Positions 53,002 to 61,319 of a DNA stretch of 64,000 nt are shown piece by piece. The first letter of the stretch is position 1, and each line of letters opens with the position of its first letter. The translations under genes and the position numbers were made by a program. This stretch comes from Pseudomonadota bacterium. GTDB taxonomy: Bacteria; Pseudomonadota; Gammaproteobacteria; Burkholderiales; Rhodocyclaceae. Below the pieces are notes generated by a model. It was not told the DNA's origin, searched no databases, and worked only from the letters and a program-made list of their open reading frames with translations. The stretch spans positions 62,001-126,000 of the forward strand of contig JAFEDH010000008.1 in the NCBI GenBank assembly GCA_018241695.1, written 5' to 3'.

Positions 53002-55581
53002 ATGAAAACCAATAAATCGGGCTTTTGGAAAGCAGACTGGTTCCTTGGTCTGGCCGTCAGCATCGTCGTCCTGTTTCTCGGTAATGGCGATTTGCTGCAA
53101 AGCCTGGAGCGCAAGGCCTACGACCAGGGCGTGCAGATGACATCGCGTACCCCTTCGGACAAGGTGGCGGTCATCGCCATCGACAAGCAGAGCATCGACA
53201 ATATCGGCCGCTGGCCCTGGTCCCGTGATGTGATGGCCGACATGGTGGAGCAGCTTTCCGCAGCCCAGGCCAAGGTTATTGCGACCACCGTTTTCTATTC
53301 CGAACCACAGATCGATCCGGGCATGGCTTTCATCAATCGCATGATGGATGCTTGCGGGATGATACCGGCTTCCACCGTGCCGGGCCCTGATAGTGCAGCA
53401 CCCCCTCCCGTATCCGTACCTGCTCCCGCACCACCCTCCGCTGGCAACTGTGCAACCCTGGCTCCGATCCTGCAGGATGCGGAGCAGAAGCTGAACACGG
53501 ATCGCCGTCTGGCGCAGTCCTTCGCCAAGGCTGGCAATGTGGTTCTGCCTATCCTGTTTCGTCTGGGTGACCCGGTAGGACGGCCGGACAAGGAACTTCC
53601 CGACTTTATCCGGCGCGATGCGGTCAAGTTTTCTGGAGGAGACTCGGGCCTGATTCCCACCGTGGATCTGGATGCCGGCGTGATCGAGCCTCTGGGCAAG
53701 GCCACTGCCGCCATCGGCCATCTCAACGTCACTCCGGACGTGGATGGGGGCATTCGTGCGGAAGCCCTGGTCCTGGGGCATTTCGGTGAAGCCTATCCAT
53801 CGCTTTCCCTGATGGCGGCAGCCCGTAGCCTTAACCTGGGGCCGGGGGATATCCAGGTATTGCCGGGGGACTCGGTGAAATTGGGACGCCTGAAGATTGG
53901 CACGGATCCGGACGGACGCATGGCCACGTTCTTTTACAAGGACAAGGATGGCCACCCTGCCTTCGCCGTGGATTCGTTCTTCGATGTCAAAACCGGAAAG
54001 ATCCCTTACAGCAAGTACCGCGACAAGATCGTTCTCATTGGCCCCACAGCGGCCGGTGTGGGCAGTGTCTTCGTCACTCCGATCTCGCCGGCCATGCCGG
54101 CGGTGCTGATGCAGGCACACGCCATTTCCAGCATTCTTTCGGAGCATTTTTTCGTGGCGCCGACCTGGGGCTTCTGGGTTGAAAAACTGGTCTTCCTGCT
54201 GGTGGCGGCTTATCTGATCGCGCTTTTGCCACGACTCAAGGCCGGTACCGGCGCGGTGGTGACAGGGGTGATCCTGATCGCCCTCGTGGGCGCCCACTTT
54301 GTGCTGATCACCACCCAGTTGCTCTGGCTGCAGCTGATGGTGCCGGCCACCCTGCTGCTGGTGGGACATCTGCTGCTCACCACCAAGCGCTTCCTCGTCA
54401 CCGAGCGGGGCAAGGAAAAATCCGATCAGGAGTCCGCGGAATCGAACCGGATGCTGGGGCTGGCGTTTCAGGGCCAGGGTCAGCTCGACATGGCCTTCGA
54501 CAAGTTCCGTAAGTGCCCGCTCGACGATCAGCTGATGGAGAATCTTTACAACCTTGCCCTCGATTTCGAGCGCAAGCGGCAGTTCAACAAGGCCGAGGCC
54601 GTGTTCCGTTACATGGCGGATTACAACCCCAAGTTCCGCGATCTGGAAACCCGCCTCAATCGTGCCAAGCAACTGTCGGAAACCGTCATCCTCGGTGGCG
54701 GTGGCGGTGGCCGTACCAATGCCAGCATGCTGGATGCCGGTGGTAATGTCGAAAAACCCATGCTGGGCCGCTACCAGATAGAAAAGGAACTGGGCAAGGG
54801 CGCCATGGGGGTGGTGTACATGGGGCGCGACCCCAAGATCAACCGGGTGGTGGCGATCAAGACCATGGCCTTGTCCCAGGAGTTCGACGAGGATGAACTG
54901 GTCGAGGTCAAGGAACGTTTCTTCCGCGAAGCGGAAACTGCGGGCCGGCTCAATCATCCCAATATCGTCACCATGTATGACGCGGGCGAGGAGCACGATC
55001 TGGCCTATATAGCGATGGAGTTCCTCAAGGGCAAGGATCTGGTCCCCTTCACCAAGCCCGATCAGCTGCTACCCATCGACAAATCGGTGAGCATCGTCGC
55101 CCGGGTGGCGGATGCCCTGTCCTACGCCCATGAAAACAATGTGGTGCATCGGGACATCAAGCCGGCAAACGTCATGTACGAGCCCGAGTCGGATCAGGTC
55201 AAGGTGACCGATTTCGGCATTGCCCGCATCACGGATTCCTCCAAGACCAAGACCGGCATGGTGCTGGGCACTCCCAGCTACATGTCGCCGGAGCAGCTGG
55301 CAGGCAAGAAGATCGACGGCCGCTCCGACCTTTTCTCCCTCGGCGTGGCGCTCTATCAGCTCCTTACAGGAAAACTGCCTTTCGTCGGGGAGTCGATGGC
55401 GCAGCTCATGTTCAAGATCACCAACGAGGCTCATCCCGATATCCGTACCGTCCGTTCCGATCTTCCCGAGGCGCTGGCTGTCGTGGTCGACCGGGCGCTC
55501 ACAAAGGATGCGGACCAGCGTTACCAGACGGGTGCCGAAATGGCGCGTGATCTGCGCGCCAGCCTGGGTAATGGCGCCTAG
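53002..55581 (+). CDS. CHASE2-domain Ser/Thr protein kinase with TPR linker
   Basis: An 859-residue membrane receptor kinase. Order: one N-terminal helix (residues 13-28); an extracytoplasmic CHASE2 sensor to about residue 390 (VAVIAIDKQSIDNIGRWPWS; DKIVLIGPTAAGVGSVF); three helices (about 398-470); a short TPR-like helical region (about 485-555); and a C-terminal kinase domain from about 590. Kinase motifs are intact: LGKGAMGVVY, VVAIKTM, HRDIKPANVMY, TDFGIAR and GTPSYMSPEQL. A Pro/Ala/Val insertion (PPPVSVPAPAPP) is inside the sensor. It is the first gene of a packed signalling operon; the next gene encodes a PP2C phosphatase 18 bp downstream. Confidence 0.93.
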   Translation: MKTNKSGFWKADWFLGLAVSIVVLFLGNGDLLQSLERKAYDQGVQMTSRTPSDKVAVIAIDKQSIDNIGRWPWSRDVMADMVEQLSAAQAKVIATTVFYSEPQIDPGMAFINRMMDACGMIPASTVPGPDSAAPPPVSVPAPAPPSAGNCATLAPILQDAEQKLNTDRRLAQSFAKAGNVVLPILFRLGDPVGRPDKELPDFIRRDAVKFSGGDSGLIPTVDLDAGVIEPLGKATAAIGHLNVTPDVDGGIRAEALVLGHFGEAYPSLSLMAAARSLNLGPGDIQVLPGDSVKLGRLKIGTDPDGRMATFFYKDKDGHPAFAVDSFFDVKTGKIPYSKYRDKIVLIGPTAAGVGSVFVTPISPAMPAVLMQAHAISSILSEHFFVAPTWGFWVEKLVFLLVAAYLIALLPRLKAGTGAVVTGVILIALVGAHFVLITTQLLWLQLMVPATLLLVGHLLLTTKRFLVTERGKEKSDQESAESNRMLGLAFQGQGQLDMAFDKFRKCPLDDQLMENLYNLALDFERKRQFNKAEAVFRYMADYNPKFRDLETRLNRAKQLSETVILGGGGGGRTNASMLDAGGNVEKPMLGRYQIEKELGKGAMGVVYMGRDPKINRVVAIKTMALSQEFDEDELVEVKERFFREAETAGRLNHPNIVTMYDAGEEHDLAYIAMEFLKGKDLVPFTKPDQLLPIDKSVSIVARVADALSYAHENNVVHRDIKPANVMYEPESDQVKVTDFGIARITDSSKTKTGMVLGTPSYMSPEQLAGKKIDGRSDLFSLGVALYQLLTGKLPFVGESMAQLMFKITNEAHPDIRTVRSDLPEALAVVVDRALTKDADQRYQTGAEMARDLRASLGNGA

Positions 55582-55599
55582 GCGGCGGAGCGGTCACCG

Positions 55600-56424
55600 A
55601 TGATCGATATGTCCGCCGCACTCGAAATCATCACCCGTTCCAGTCCGGGAATGGTGCGAACCAATAACGAGGATTCGGTATTGGCCAATGCGCCTGCCGG
55701 TTTTGTGGTGCTGGCCGATGGCATGGGCGGATATAACGCCGGCGAAGTCGCCAGTGGAATGGCCACCGCCTTGCTGGGATGCGAACTGGAGCAGGCTTTC
55801 CAGCAGGCGCCGGCGTGGCGGCGCGAAGAAGGAAGGTCCCGCGCGTGTGCGGTGCTTGAACGGGAAGTCGCCAAGGCCAACGGCGCCATCTTCCAGGCTG
55901 CCCAGAGCCAGCCGCAGTATGCGGGCATGGGAACAACCCTGGTCGCCGCCGTATTCCACGATAACCGGCTGGCGGTGGCCCATCTCGGGGATTCGCGTCT
56001 GTACCGCAATCGCGGTACGGATTTCATCCAGGTCACCCGCGATCACTCCCTGTTGCAGGAGCAGATCGATAGCGGACTGATTTCGGCAGAGGACGCCCGG
56101 CATGCCGAGCACCGGAATCTGGTGACCCGTGCCCTGGGTGTCGAGCCTGAAGCGGCCACTGAAATCCATGAATACGAGGTGAAACAGGGTGACATCTACC
56201 TGCTGTGTTCCGATGGCCTGAATGACATGGTGGATGACGATGATATTGCCATGACGCTGCAGTTGCTCGCGGTGAATCTTGATCTGTGCGCGACCCAGCT
56301 GATCCAGATGGCCAATGACAATGGCGGGCGGGACAATGTATCGGTGATACTGGTGAAGATCAAACACGAATTTCCGGCCCGGGATGGCTGGATATCCAGG
56401 TTTTCGGCCTGGTTTGCAAAATGA
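55600..56424 (+). CDS. PP2C-type Ser/Thr protein phosphatase
   Basis: A 274-residue soluble PP2C/PrpC-family phosphatase. Metal-binding motifs: VRTNNEDSVLA, VVLADGMGGYNAGEVAS, VAHLGDSRLYRNRG, LLCSDGLNDMV and GGRDNVSVILV. It likely reverses phosphorylation by the kinase just upstream, the usual pairing. Lies between the kinase and the double-FHA protein, with 18- and 23-bp gaps. Confidence 0.94.
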   Translation: MIDMSAALEIITRSSPGMVRTNNEDSVLANAPAGFVVLADGMGGYNAGEVASGMATALLGCELEQAFQQAPAWRREEGRSRACAVLEREVAKANGAIFQAAQSQPQYAGMGTTLVAAVFHDNRLAVAHLGDSRLYRNRGTDFIQVTRDHSLLQEQIDSGLISAEDARHAEHRNLVTRALGVEPEAATEIHEYEVKQGDIYLLCSDGLNDMVDDDDIAMTLQLLAVNLDLCATQLIQMANDNGGRDNVSVILVKIKHEFPARDGWISRFSAWFAK

Positions 56425-56447
56425 TGAAGCGCTGAAGGAACAGGAAA

Positions 56448-57185
56448 ATGGCAAAGCTCATTCTCAGCATGGACGGTCTGGTGCTCAAGGAAATTTCCCT
56501 CACCAAGGAACGCACCACTATCGGTCGCAAGCCCCATAACGACATCCAGATCGACAATCTGGCGATCTCGGGCGAGCACGCAGTGATCGTCACCATACTC
56601 AACGATTCCTTCCTCGAGGATCTGGGGAGCACCAACGGCACCTGCGTCAATGGGCAGCAGGTCAGCAAGCATTTTCTGCAGAATGGTGACGTGATCGAAT
56701 TGGGCAAATACCGCCTCAAGTATGTGAACGAAGTGCCCCAGCAGGCGGGAGCCGGTGACTTTGAAAAAACCATGATCCTGCGTCCGGACATGCTGCGCAA
56801 GGCTGCCGAACCGGTATTGGATCGCCCTGCTGCACCCGATATCGCCCCGCCGCCCGCTCCCGCACCCGCTGCACCTGCTGCTCCCGCCCCTTCCACGCCC
56901 ACGGCGGAAGCGACCGGCTTGCCTCTGGGCGCAATCCAGATCCTGAATGGGGCCAATGCCGGACGTTCGCTCGAACTGGTCAAGACGTTGACGACACTTG
57001 GCAAGCCTGGCGTACAGGTAGCGGTGATTTCCCGGCGTCCCCAGGGGTATTTCATCACGCATGTCGAGGGTTCCAGCTTTCCCGTTTTGAATGGCAAGTC
57101 GCTCGATGCCCAGGCCCACCCGCTGTCCAGTCACGACATCATCGAACTGGCAGGGGTGAAAATGGAATTCTTCCTCAAGGGCTGA
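56448..57185 (+). CDS. Double FHA-domain phosphothreonine-binding protein
   Basis: A 245-residue protein with an N-terminal FHA domain. The phosphothreonine-binding residues appear as TTIGRKPHNDIQID, AISGEHAVI and LGSTNGTCVNGQ. A Pro/Ala-rich linker (APPPAPAPAAPAAPAPS-like) follows, then a second FHA-like domain (TTLGKPGVQVAVISRRPQGY; VLNGKSLDA; DIIELAGVKMEF) lacking some canonical residues. FHA proteins read threonine phosphorylation by partner kinases. It sits between the phosphatase and the cyclase gene. Confidence 0.88.
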   Translation: MAKLILSMDGLVLKEISLTKERTTIGRKPHNDIQIDNLAISGEHAVIVTILNDSFLEDLGSTNGTCVNGQQVSKHFLQNGDVIELGKYRLKYVNEVPQQAGAGDFEKTMILRPDMLRKAAEPVLDRPAAPDIAPPPAPAPAAPAAPAPSTPTAEATGLPLGAIQILNGANAGRSLELVKTLTTLGKPGVQVAVISRRPQGYFITHVEGSSFPVLNGKSLDAQAHPLSSHDIIELAGVKMEFFLKG

Positions 57186-57218
57186 AGCAGGCCCGCTCGA
57201 CTGCACCAGGGAGGTCCG

Positions 57219-59444
57219 GTGAAGCAATATCTGGTTCGCTATGCGCTGGGGTTCTTCCTGCTTGCGGGATTGCTGGGGCATTCCGCGCGGTTCTACCAGA
57301 TCCCGTTGATCAGCCAGCTCGACGCGCTCATCTACGATGCCAAGGTGCGGCTCACCATGCCGCAGAGTCAGGACGACCGGGTCGTGATTCTGGATATCGA
57401 CGAAAAATCCCTGGCGGAAGTGGGCCGCTGGCCATGGGGCAGGGACAAGCTGGCAACGGTGCTTGACAATCTTTTTGATCGTTACCATGTCGCAGTAGTC
57501 GGTTTCGACGTGGTCTTTGCCGAGCCGGACGACAGCTCGGGGCTGAAATCCCTTCAGTCCCTGGCGACGGGGGAGCTGCGTAATGATGCCGGCTTTCAGG
57601 CATCCCTGAAGCAGATCGGGCCGCAACTCGATCACGACACCCGTTTTGCCGCTGCCCTCAAGGGGCGACCGATCGTCCTGGGTTACTACTTTTCCAACCA
57701 GACCCTTGTTTCCCGCAGTGGTGAACTGCCACCACCCGTGCTGCCGGCAGGCACGTTTCAGGGGCGCAATATCGCCTTCACCCGCTGGAGCGGATATGGC
57801 GCCAATCTCCCCTTGTTCCAGCATGCGGCCGCCAGTGGCGGGCATTTCAATCCCCTGGTGGATTTTGATGGTTCGTCACGCCGGGTGCCGATGCTTGCGG
57901 AATACCAGGGGGCCTATTACGAATCCCTGTCACTCGCCATGGTGCGCCAGTTACTGGGCGCATCCAGGGTGGTGCCCGGCTACCCCGCCGGTGGGGATGC
58001 GAAATCCTATGGCGTCATGGAATGGATCGATCTGCCAACGGCACGCGGCACCTTGCGTGTGCCGGTGGATGAATCGGCATCCTCGTTGGTGCCCTACCGT
58101 GGCTACCGGGGCAGCTTCCGCTATGTTTCCATGGCCGACATCCTGAATGCCCGTCTGGGACCCGATGAGTTGAAGGGCAAGATCATCCTCGTCGGTACCA
58201 CGGCGCCGGGCCTCATGGATTTGCGGGTGACACCTGTGGGTAATGCCTATCCCGGTGTGGAGGTGCACGCCAACCTGATCGCAGGCATGCTGGATGGCTC
58301 CATCAAGTACCGTCCAGCCTATGTGCTGGGTGCAGACGTGGTCCTGTTGCTTTTGGCCGGGAGCGTCATGGTATTCGTTCTGCCTCTGCTTTCGCCGTCC
58401 CGCGCCTCGATCATCGCATTCGTGGTGCTGTTTTTTCTGCTGAGTGTGAATTTTGCGTTCTGGCTGGGAGGCAATCTGGTATTGCCACTGGCAAACAGCC
58501 TGATTCTGGTGGCGCTGCTTTATGCCATGAACATGTCATGGGGATATTTTGTCGAGTCACGTACCAAGCGGCAACTGACCGGATTGTTTGGCCAGTACGT
58601 GCCTCCGGAACTGGTGGAGGAGATGAGCCGGGATCCGGAGAATTACAGCATGGCCGGGCGCAAGGCGGACCTCACGGTACTTTTCTCCGATGTCCGGGGG
58701 TTCACCACCATCTCCGAGGGGCTGGAGCCGGATCAGCTCGCCAATCTGATGAATGAGTACCTGGGGGCCATGACCAAGGTGATCCGGCACAATCGCGGCA
58801 CCCTGGACAAATATATCGGCGATGCGATCATGGCTTTCTGGGGCGCCCCGGTCGATGACGCCGAGCATGCCAGGCATGCCGTGGTGACCGCCATGGAGAT
58901 GCAGGCGGCCCTGGTTGACCTGAACCGGATTCTGGTTGCCAAGGGCTGGCCGGAACTGAAGATCGGTGTGGGAGTGAATACTGGCGTGATGACCGTGGGC
59001 GACATGGGGTCACCGGTCCGCCAGTCATATACCGTGATGGGCGACGCGGTGAATCTGGGTTCCCGCCTGGAAGGAATCACCAAGCAGTACGGCGTCGGCA
59101 TCATCATCGGCGAGCAGACCCGGGAAGCAATCAGGAATGAATTCCTGTGCCGGGAACTGGACCGGGTCCGTGTCAAGGGCAAGGATGAACCGATCGCTAT
59201 CTATGAGCCCGTGGCGCTGGCAGGGCAGGTCGACAAGGCGACCCAGGATGCGCTCAAGCTCTGGGGGCAGACGCTCAAGGCCTATCGGGCGCAGGACTGG
59301 GATCAGGTGGAACTGATGCTGCTTAACCTGGGCCGCAGCGATCCGCGTCCCCTGTACGACATTTATGCCGAACGGGTGGCACACTATCGCAAGGAGCCAC
59401 CGGGAGCAGACTGGGACGGTGTATGGAAGTTCGAAACAAAATGA
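57219..59444 (+). CDS. CHASE2-domain class III adenylate cyclase
   Basis: A 741-residue membrane cyclase. It has an N-terminal helix, a CHASE2 sensor (VVILDIDEKSLAEVGRWPWG; GKIILVGTTAPGLMDLRV), three helices, and a C-terminal nucleotide cyclase domain from about residue 480. Metal aspartates are in LFSDVRGFTTIS and KYIGDAIMAFWG. The Lys in GTLDKYIGD and the Asp in YTVMGDAVNLGSRLE fit ATP rather than GTP selectivity. The GTG start follows GGGAGG. It is the second CHASE2 protein of the operon and should make cAMP in response to an external signal. The downstream genes supply the matching phosphodiesterase-like and cNMP-binding proteins. Confidence 0.92.
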   Translation: MKQYLVRYALGFFLLAGLLGHSARFYQIPLISQLDALIYDAKVRLTMPQSQDDRVVILDIDEKSLAEVGRWPWGRDKLATVLDNLFDRYHVAVVGFDVVFAEPDDSSGLKSLQSLATGELRNDAGFQASLKQIGPQLDHDTRFAAALKGRPIVLGYYFSNQTLVSRSGELPPPVLPAGTFQGRNIAFTRWSGYGANLPLFQHAAASGGHFNPLVDFDGSSRRVPMLAEYQGAYYESLSLAMVRQLLGASRVVPGYPAGGDAKSYGVMEWIDLPTARGTLRVPVDESASSLVPYRGYRGSFRYVSMADILNARLGPDELKGKIILVGTTAPGLMDLRVTPVGNAYPGVEVHANLIAGMLDGSIKYRPAYVLGADVVLLLLAGSVMVFVLPLLSPSRASIIAFVVLFFLLSVNFAFWLGGNLVLPLANSLILVALLYAMNMSWGYFVESRTKRQLTGLFGQYVPPELVEEMSRDPENYSMAGRKADLTVLFSDVRGFTTISEGLEPDQLANLMNEYLGAMTKVIRHNRGTLDKYIGDAIMAFWGAPVDDAEHARHAVVTAMEMQAALVDLNRILVAKGWPELKIGVGVNTGVMTVGDMGSPVRQSYTVMGDAVNLGSRLEGITKQYGVGIIIGEQTREAIRNEFLCRELDRVRVKGKDEPIAIYEPVALAGQVDKATQDALKLWGQTLKAYRAQDWDQVELMLLNLGRSDPRPLYDIYAERVAHYRKEPPGADWDGVWKFETK

Positions 59445-59511
59445 TCCAGATTACATTCTGGCCGCACTCCTGTATCTACAGCCAGAATTCTGGTGTGGCG
59501 GGGTCGATCAC

Positions 59512-60279
59512 ATGAAGGTCAAGGTGCTCGGTTGCAGTGGCGGTATCGGCGGGCGCCACCTGCGCACGACTTCGCTGCTGGTCGATCACGACATTCTGAT
59601 CGATGCCGGTACCGGTGTCGGTGATCTGTCGGTCGCGGAACTCGCGCAGATCGATCATGTCTTCATCACGCATACCCATCTCGATCATGTCACCTGCCTG
59701 CCGTTCATCGTCGATACCGTGGGCGAGATGCGCAACCGTCCGTTGACGGTCTATGGTACTGAAGATGTGCTGGAAATATTGCGGGCCCACATATTCAACT
59801 GGGCGATATGGCCGGATTTCTCCGAAATTCCCAACCGGGAAGCCCCCTTCATGCGTTACCAGCCGATCACCCTGGGCGAGACCATCACTCTGGCGGGGCG
59901 TCACATTACCTCACTGCCTGCCAACCACACCGTGCCGGCCGTGGGCTATGCGCTGGATTCGGGCAAGCATGCCCTCATTTTTACCGGTGATACGACCGTC
60001 TGCCCGGGGCTTTGGACCGTGGCAAACGCAATGCCCAATCTGCGCTATCTGATCATCGAATGTGCATTTTCCAATCGGGAAGAGCAGCTTGCAATTGCTT
60101 CCAAGCATTTATGCCCGAAGATGCTGGCACAGGAACTCATGCAGTTGCAGCGCGAGGTCGATCTTTTCATCACCCATCTCAAGCCGGGACAGATCGAGCT
60201 GACCATGCTTGAGATCGAAGATTTCATCGGGGAATATCGTCCCCGCATGCTGCAGAACAATCAGGTATTCGAACTATGA
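59512..60279 (+). CDS. MBL-fold class II cyclic-nucleotide phosphodiesterase-like protein
   Basis: A 255-residue metallo-beta-lactamase-fold hydrolase. The metal motif HTHLDHVTCLPF (H-x-H-x-D-H) and the distal ligands (LPANHTVPAVGY; IFTGDTTVCPGLW; ITHLKPGQIEL) are complete. The H-x-H-L-D-H form, size and position beside an adenylate cyclase point to the class II cyclic-nucleotide phosphodiesterase subgroup. It probably degrades the cAMP made by the preceding cyclase. The ATG at 59512 starts the conserved region. Its stop overlaps the next gene by four bases. Confidence 0.82.
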   Translation: MKVKVLGCSGGIGGRHLRTTSLLVDHDILIDAGTGVGDLSVAELAQIDHVFITHTHLDHVTCLPFIVDTVGEMRNRPLTVYGTEDVLEILRAHIFNWAIWPDFSEIPNREAPFMRYQPITLGETITLAGRHITSLPANHTVPAVGYALDSGKHALIFTGDTTVCPGLWTVANAMPNLRYLIIECAFSNREEQLAIASKHLCPKMLAQELMQLQREVDLFITHLKPGQIELTMLEIEDFIGEYRPRMLQNNQVFEL

Positions 60280-61319
60280 ACACCCCCGACGACATCCTCC
60301 GCTGGCTGGGTGTGCTGCAGCCCCTGGCCCAGCTTGAACCGGCCAAGCGGGAGATTCTGATTCCCGGAATCCGTATCCTCCCCAGGCTGCGCCAGAAGGA
60401 GATGTTGCGGGCCGCCGAGTTGCCCGGCGATTTGCTCTACCTGCTCAAGGGCGAAGCCAAGGTGGAACGTGCGGAAGGAGGATTCGATGTGTTCGTGGGC
60501 GGCAAGGGACGGGCTCTGCACGCGCTGGGGGTACAAGGGGAGGCGTACGTCGTGAAACCCATCACCGAAATCGAGTTGATGGCCGTCAACGCCGAACTGG
60601 TGGATATGATGCTGACCGCACAGCAATCAGAGTCTGGCCGCGAAGAGGGAGAGGTCACCGATACTGGCGTCCGCAACCTGCTCGGCCGGGCATTTGCAGC
60701 CTTGCCAGGCCTGGGGCTGGATGAGCTGGCACAGCATTTCACACAAGTACATGCAGGATCGGGCGAAGTCATTCTGCAGCAGGATTCTCCCGGAGACTAT
60801 TACTACATGATCGCCAGTGGACGCTGCAGCGTAACCCGTGCGGTGGGGGGCAGCGTCATTCCGCTGGCCGAACTCAAGGCCGGAGATACCTTCGGCGAGG
60901 ATGCCCTGGTGTCGGATGCTCCGCGCAATGCGACCGTGACGATGAAGTCCGACGGTATATTGTGGCGCATGCATCGCAATGATTTCATCACCCTGTTGCG
61001 TCATCCTCTGCTGCACACGCTTTCCGTTCCTGATGCCCAGGAACAGATATGCACCGGCGCGCAATGGCTGGATGTACGCTATCCGGCAGAATTCCAGCAC
61101 GATGGCCTGCGCGGAGCGATCAATATTCCCCTGAACGAAATTCGTGGCTTCCTTCCCGCCCTGAATGCGGACAAGGAGTACGTGACCTATTGCAACACCG
61201 GACGGCGCAGTGCTGCCGCAGCATTTCTGATGTCACAGCGCGGATTCTCGGCATCTCTCCTTGCAGGAGGGCTTTCCTCTTTGCGGCGCGCTGAGAGCGG
61301 TGGAGGATCACGGCCATGA
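60276..61319 (+). CDS. Cyclic-nucleotide-binding and rhodanese two-domain protein
   Basis: A 347-residue protein. Residues about 1-125 may form a degenerate first cyclic-nucleotide-binding domain (AAELPGDLLYLLKGEAKVER). A clear CNB domain covers about 130-250, with FGEDALVSDAPRNATVTM supplying the Glu and Arg that hold the cyclic phosphate. A C-terminal rhodanese domain (WLDVRYPAEFQHDGLRGAIN; active-site Cys in YCNTGRRSAAAAFL) follows. It should be the cAMP reader of this operon; the rhodanese part could transfer sulfur or sense redox. Start and stop both overlap neighbours by four bases. Confidence 0.88.
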   Translation: MNTPDDILRWLGVLQPLAQLEPAKREILIPGIRILPRLRQKEMLRAAELPGDLLYLLKGEAKVERAEGGFDVFVGGKGRALHALGVQGEAYVVKPITEIELMAVNAELVDMMLTAQQSESGREEGEVTDTGVRNLLGRAFAALPGLGLDELAQHFTQVHAGSGEVILQQDSPGDYYYMIASGRCSVTRAVGGSVIPLAELKAGDTFGEDALVSDAPRNATVTMKSDGILWRMHRNDFITLLRHPLLHTLSVPDAQEQICTGAQWLDVRYPAEFQHDGLRGAINIPLNEIRGFLPALNADKEYVTYCNTGRRSAAAAFLMSQRGFSASLLAGGLSSLRRAESGGGSRP

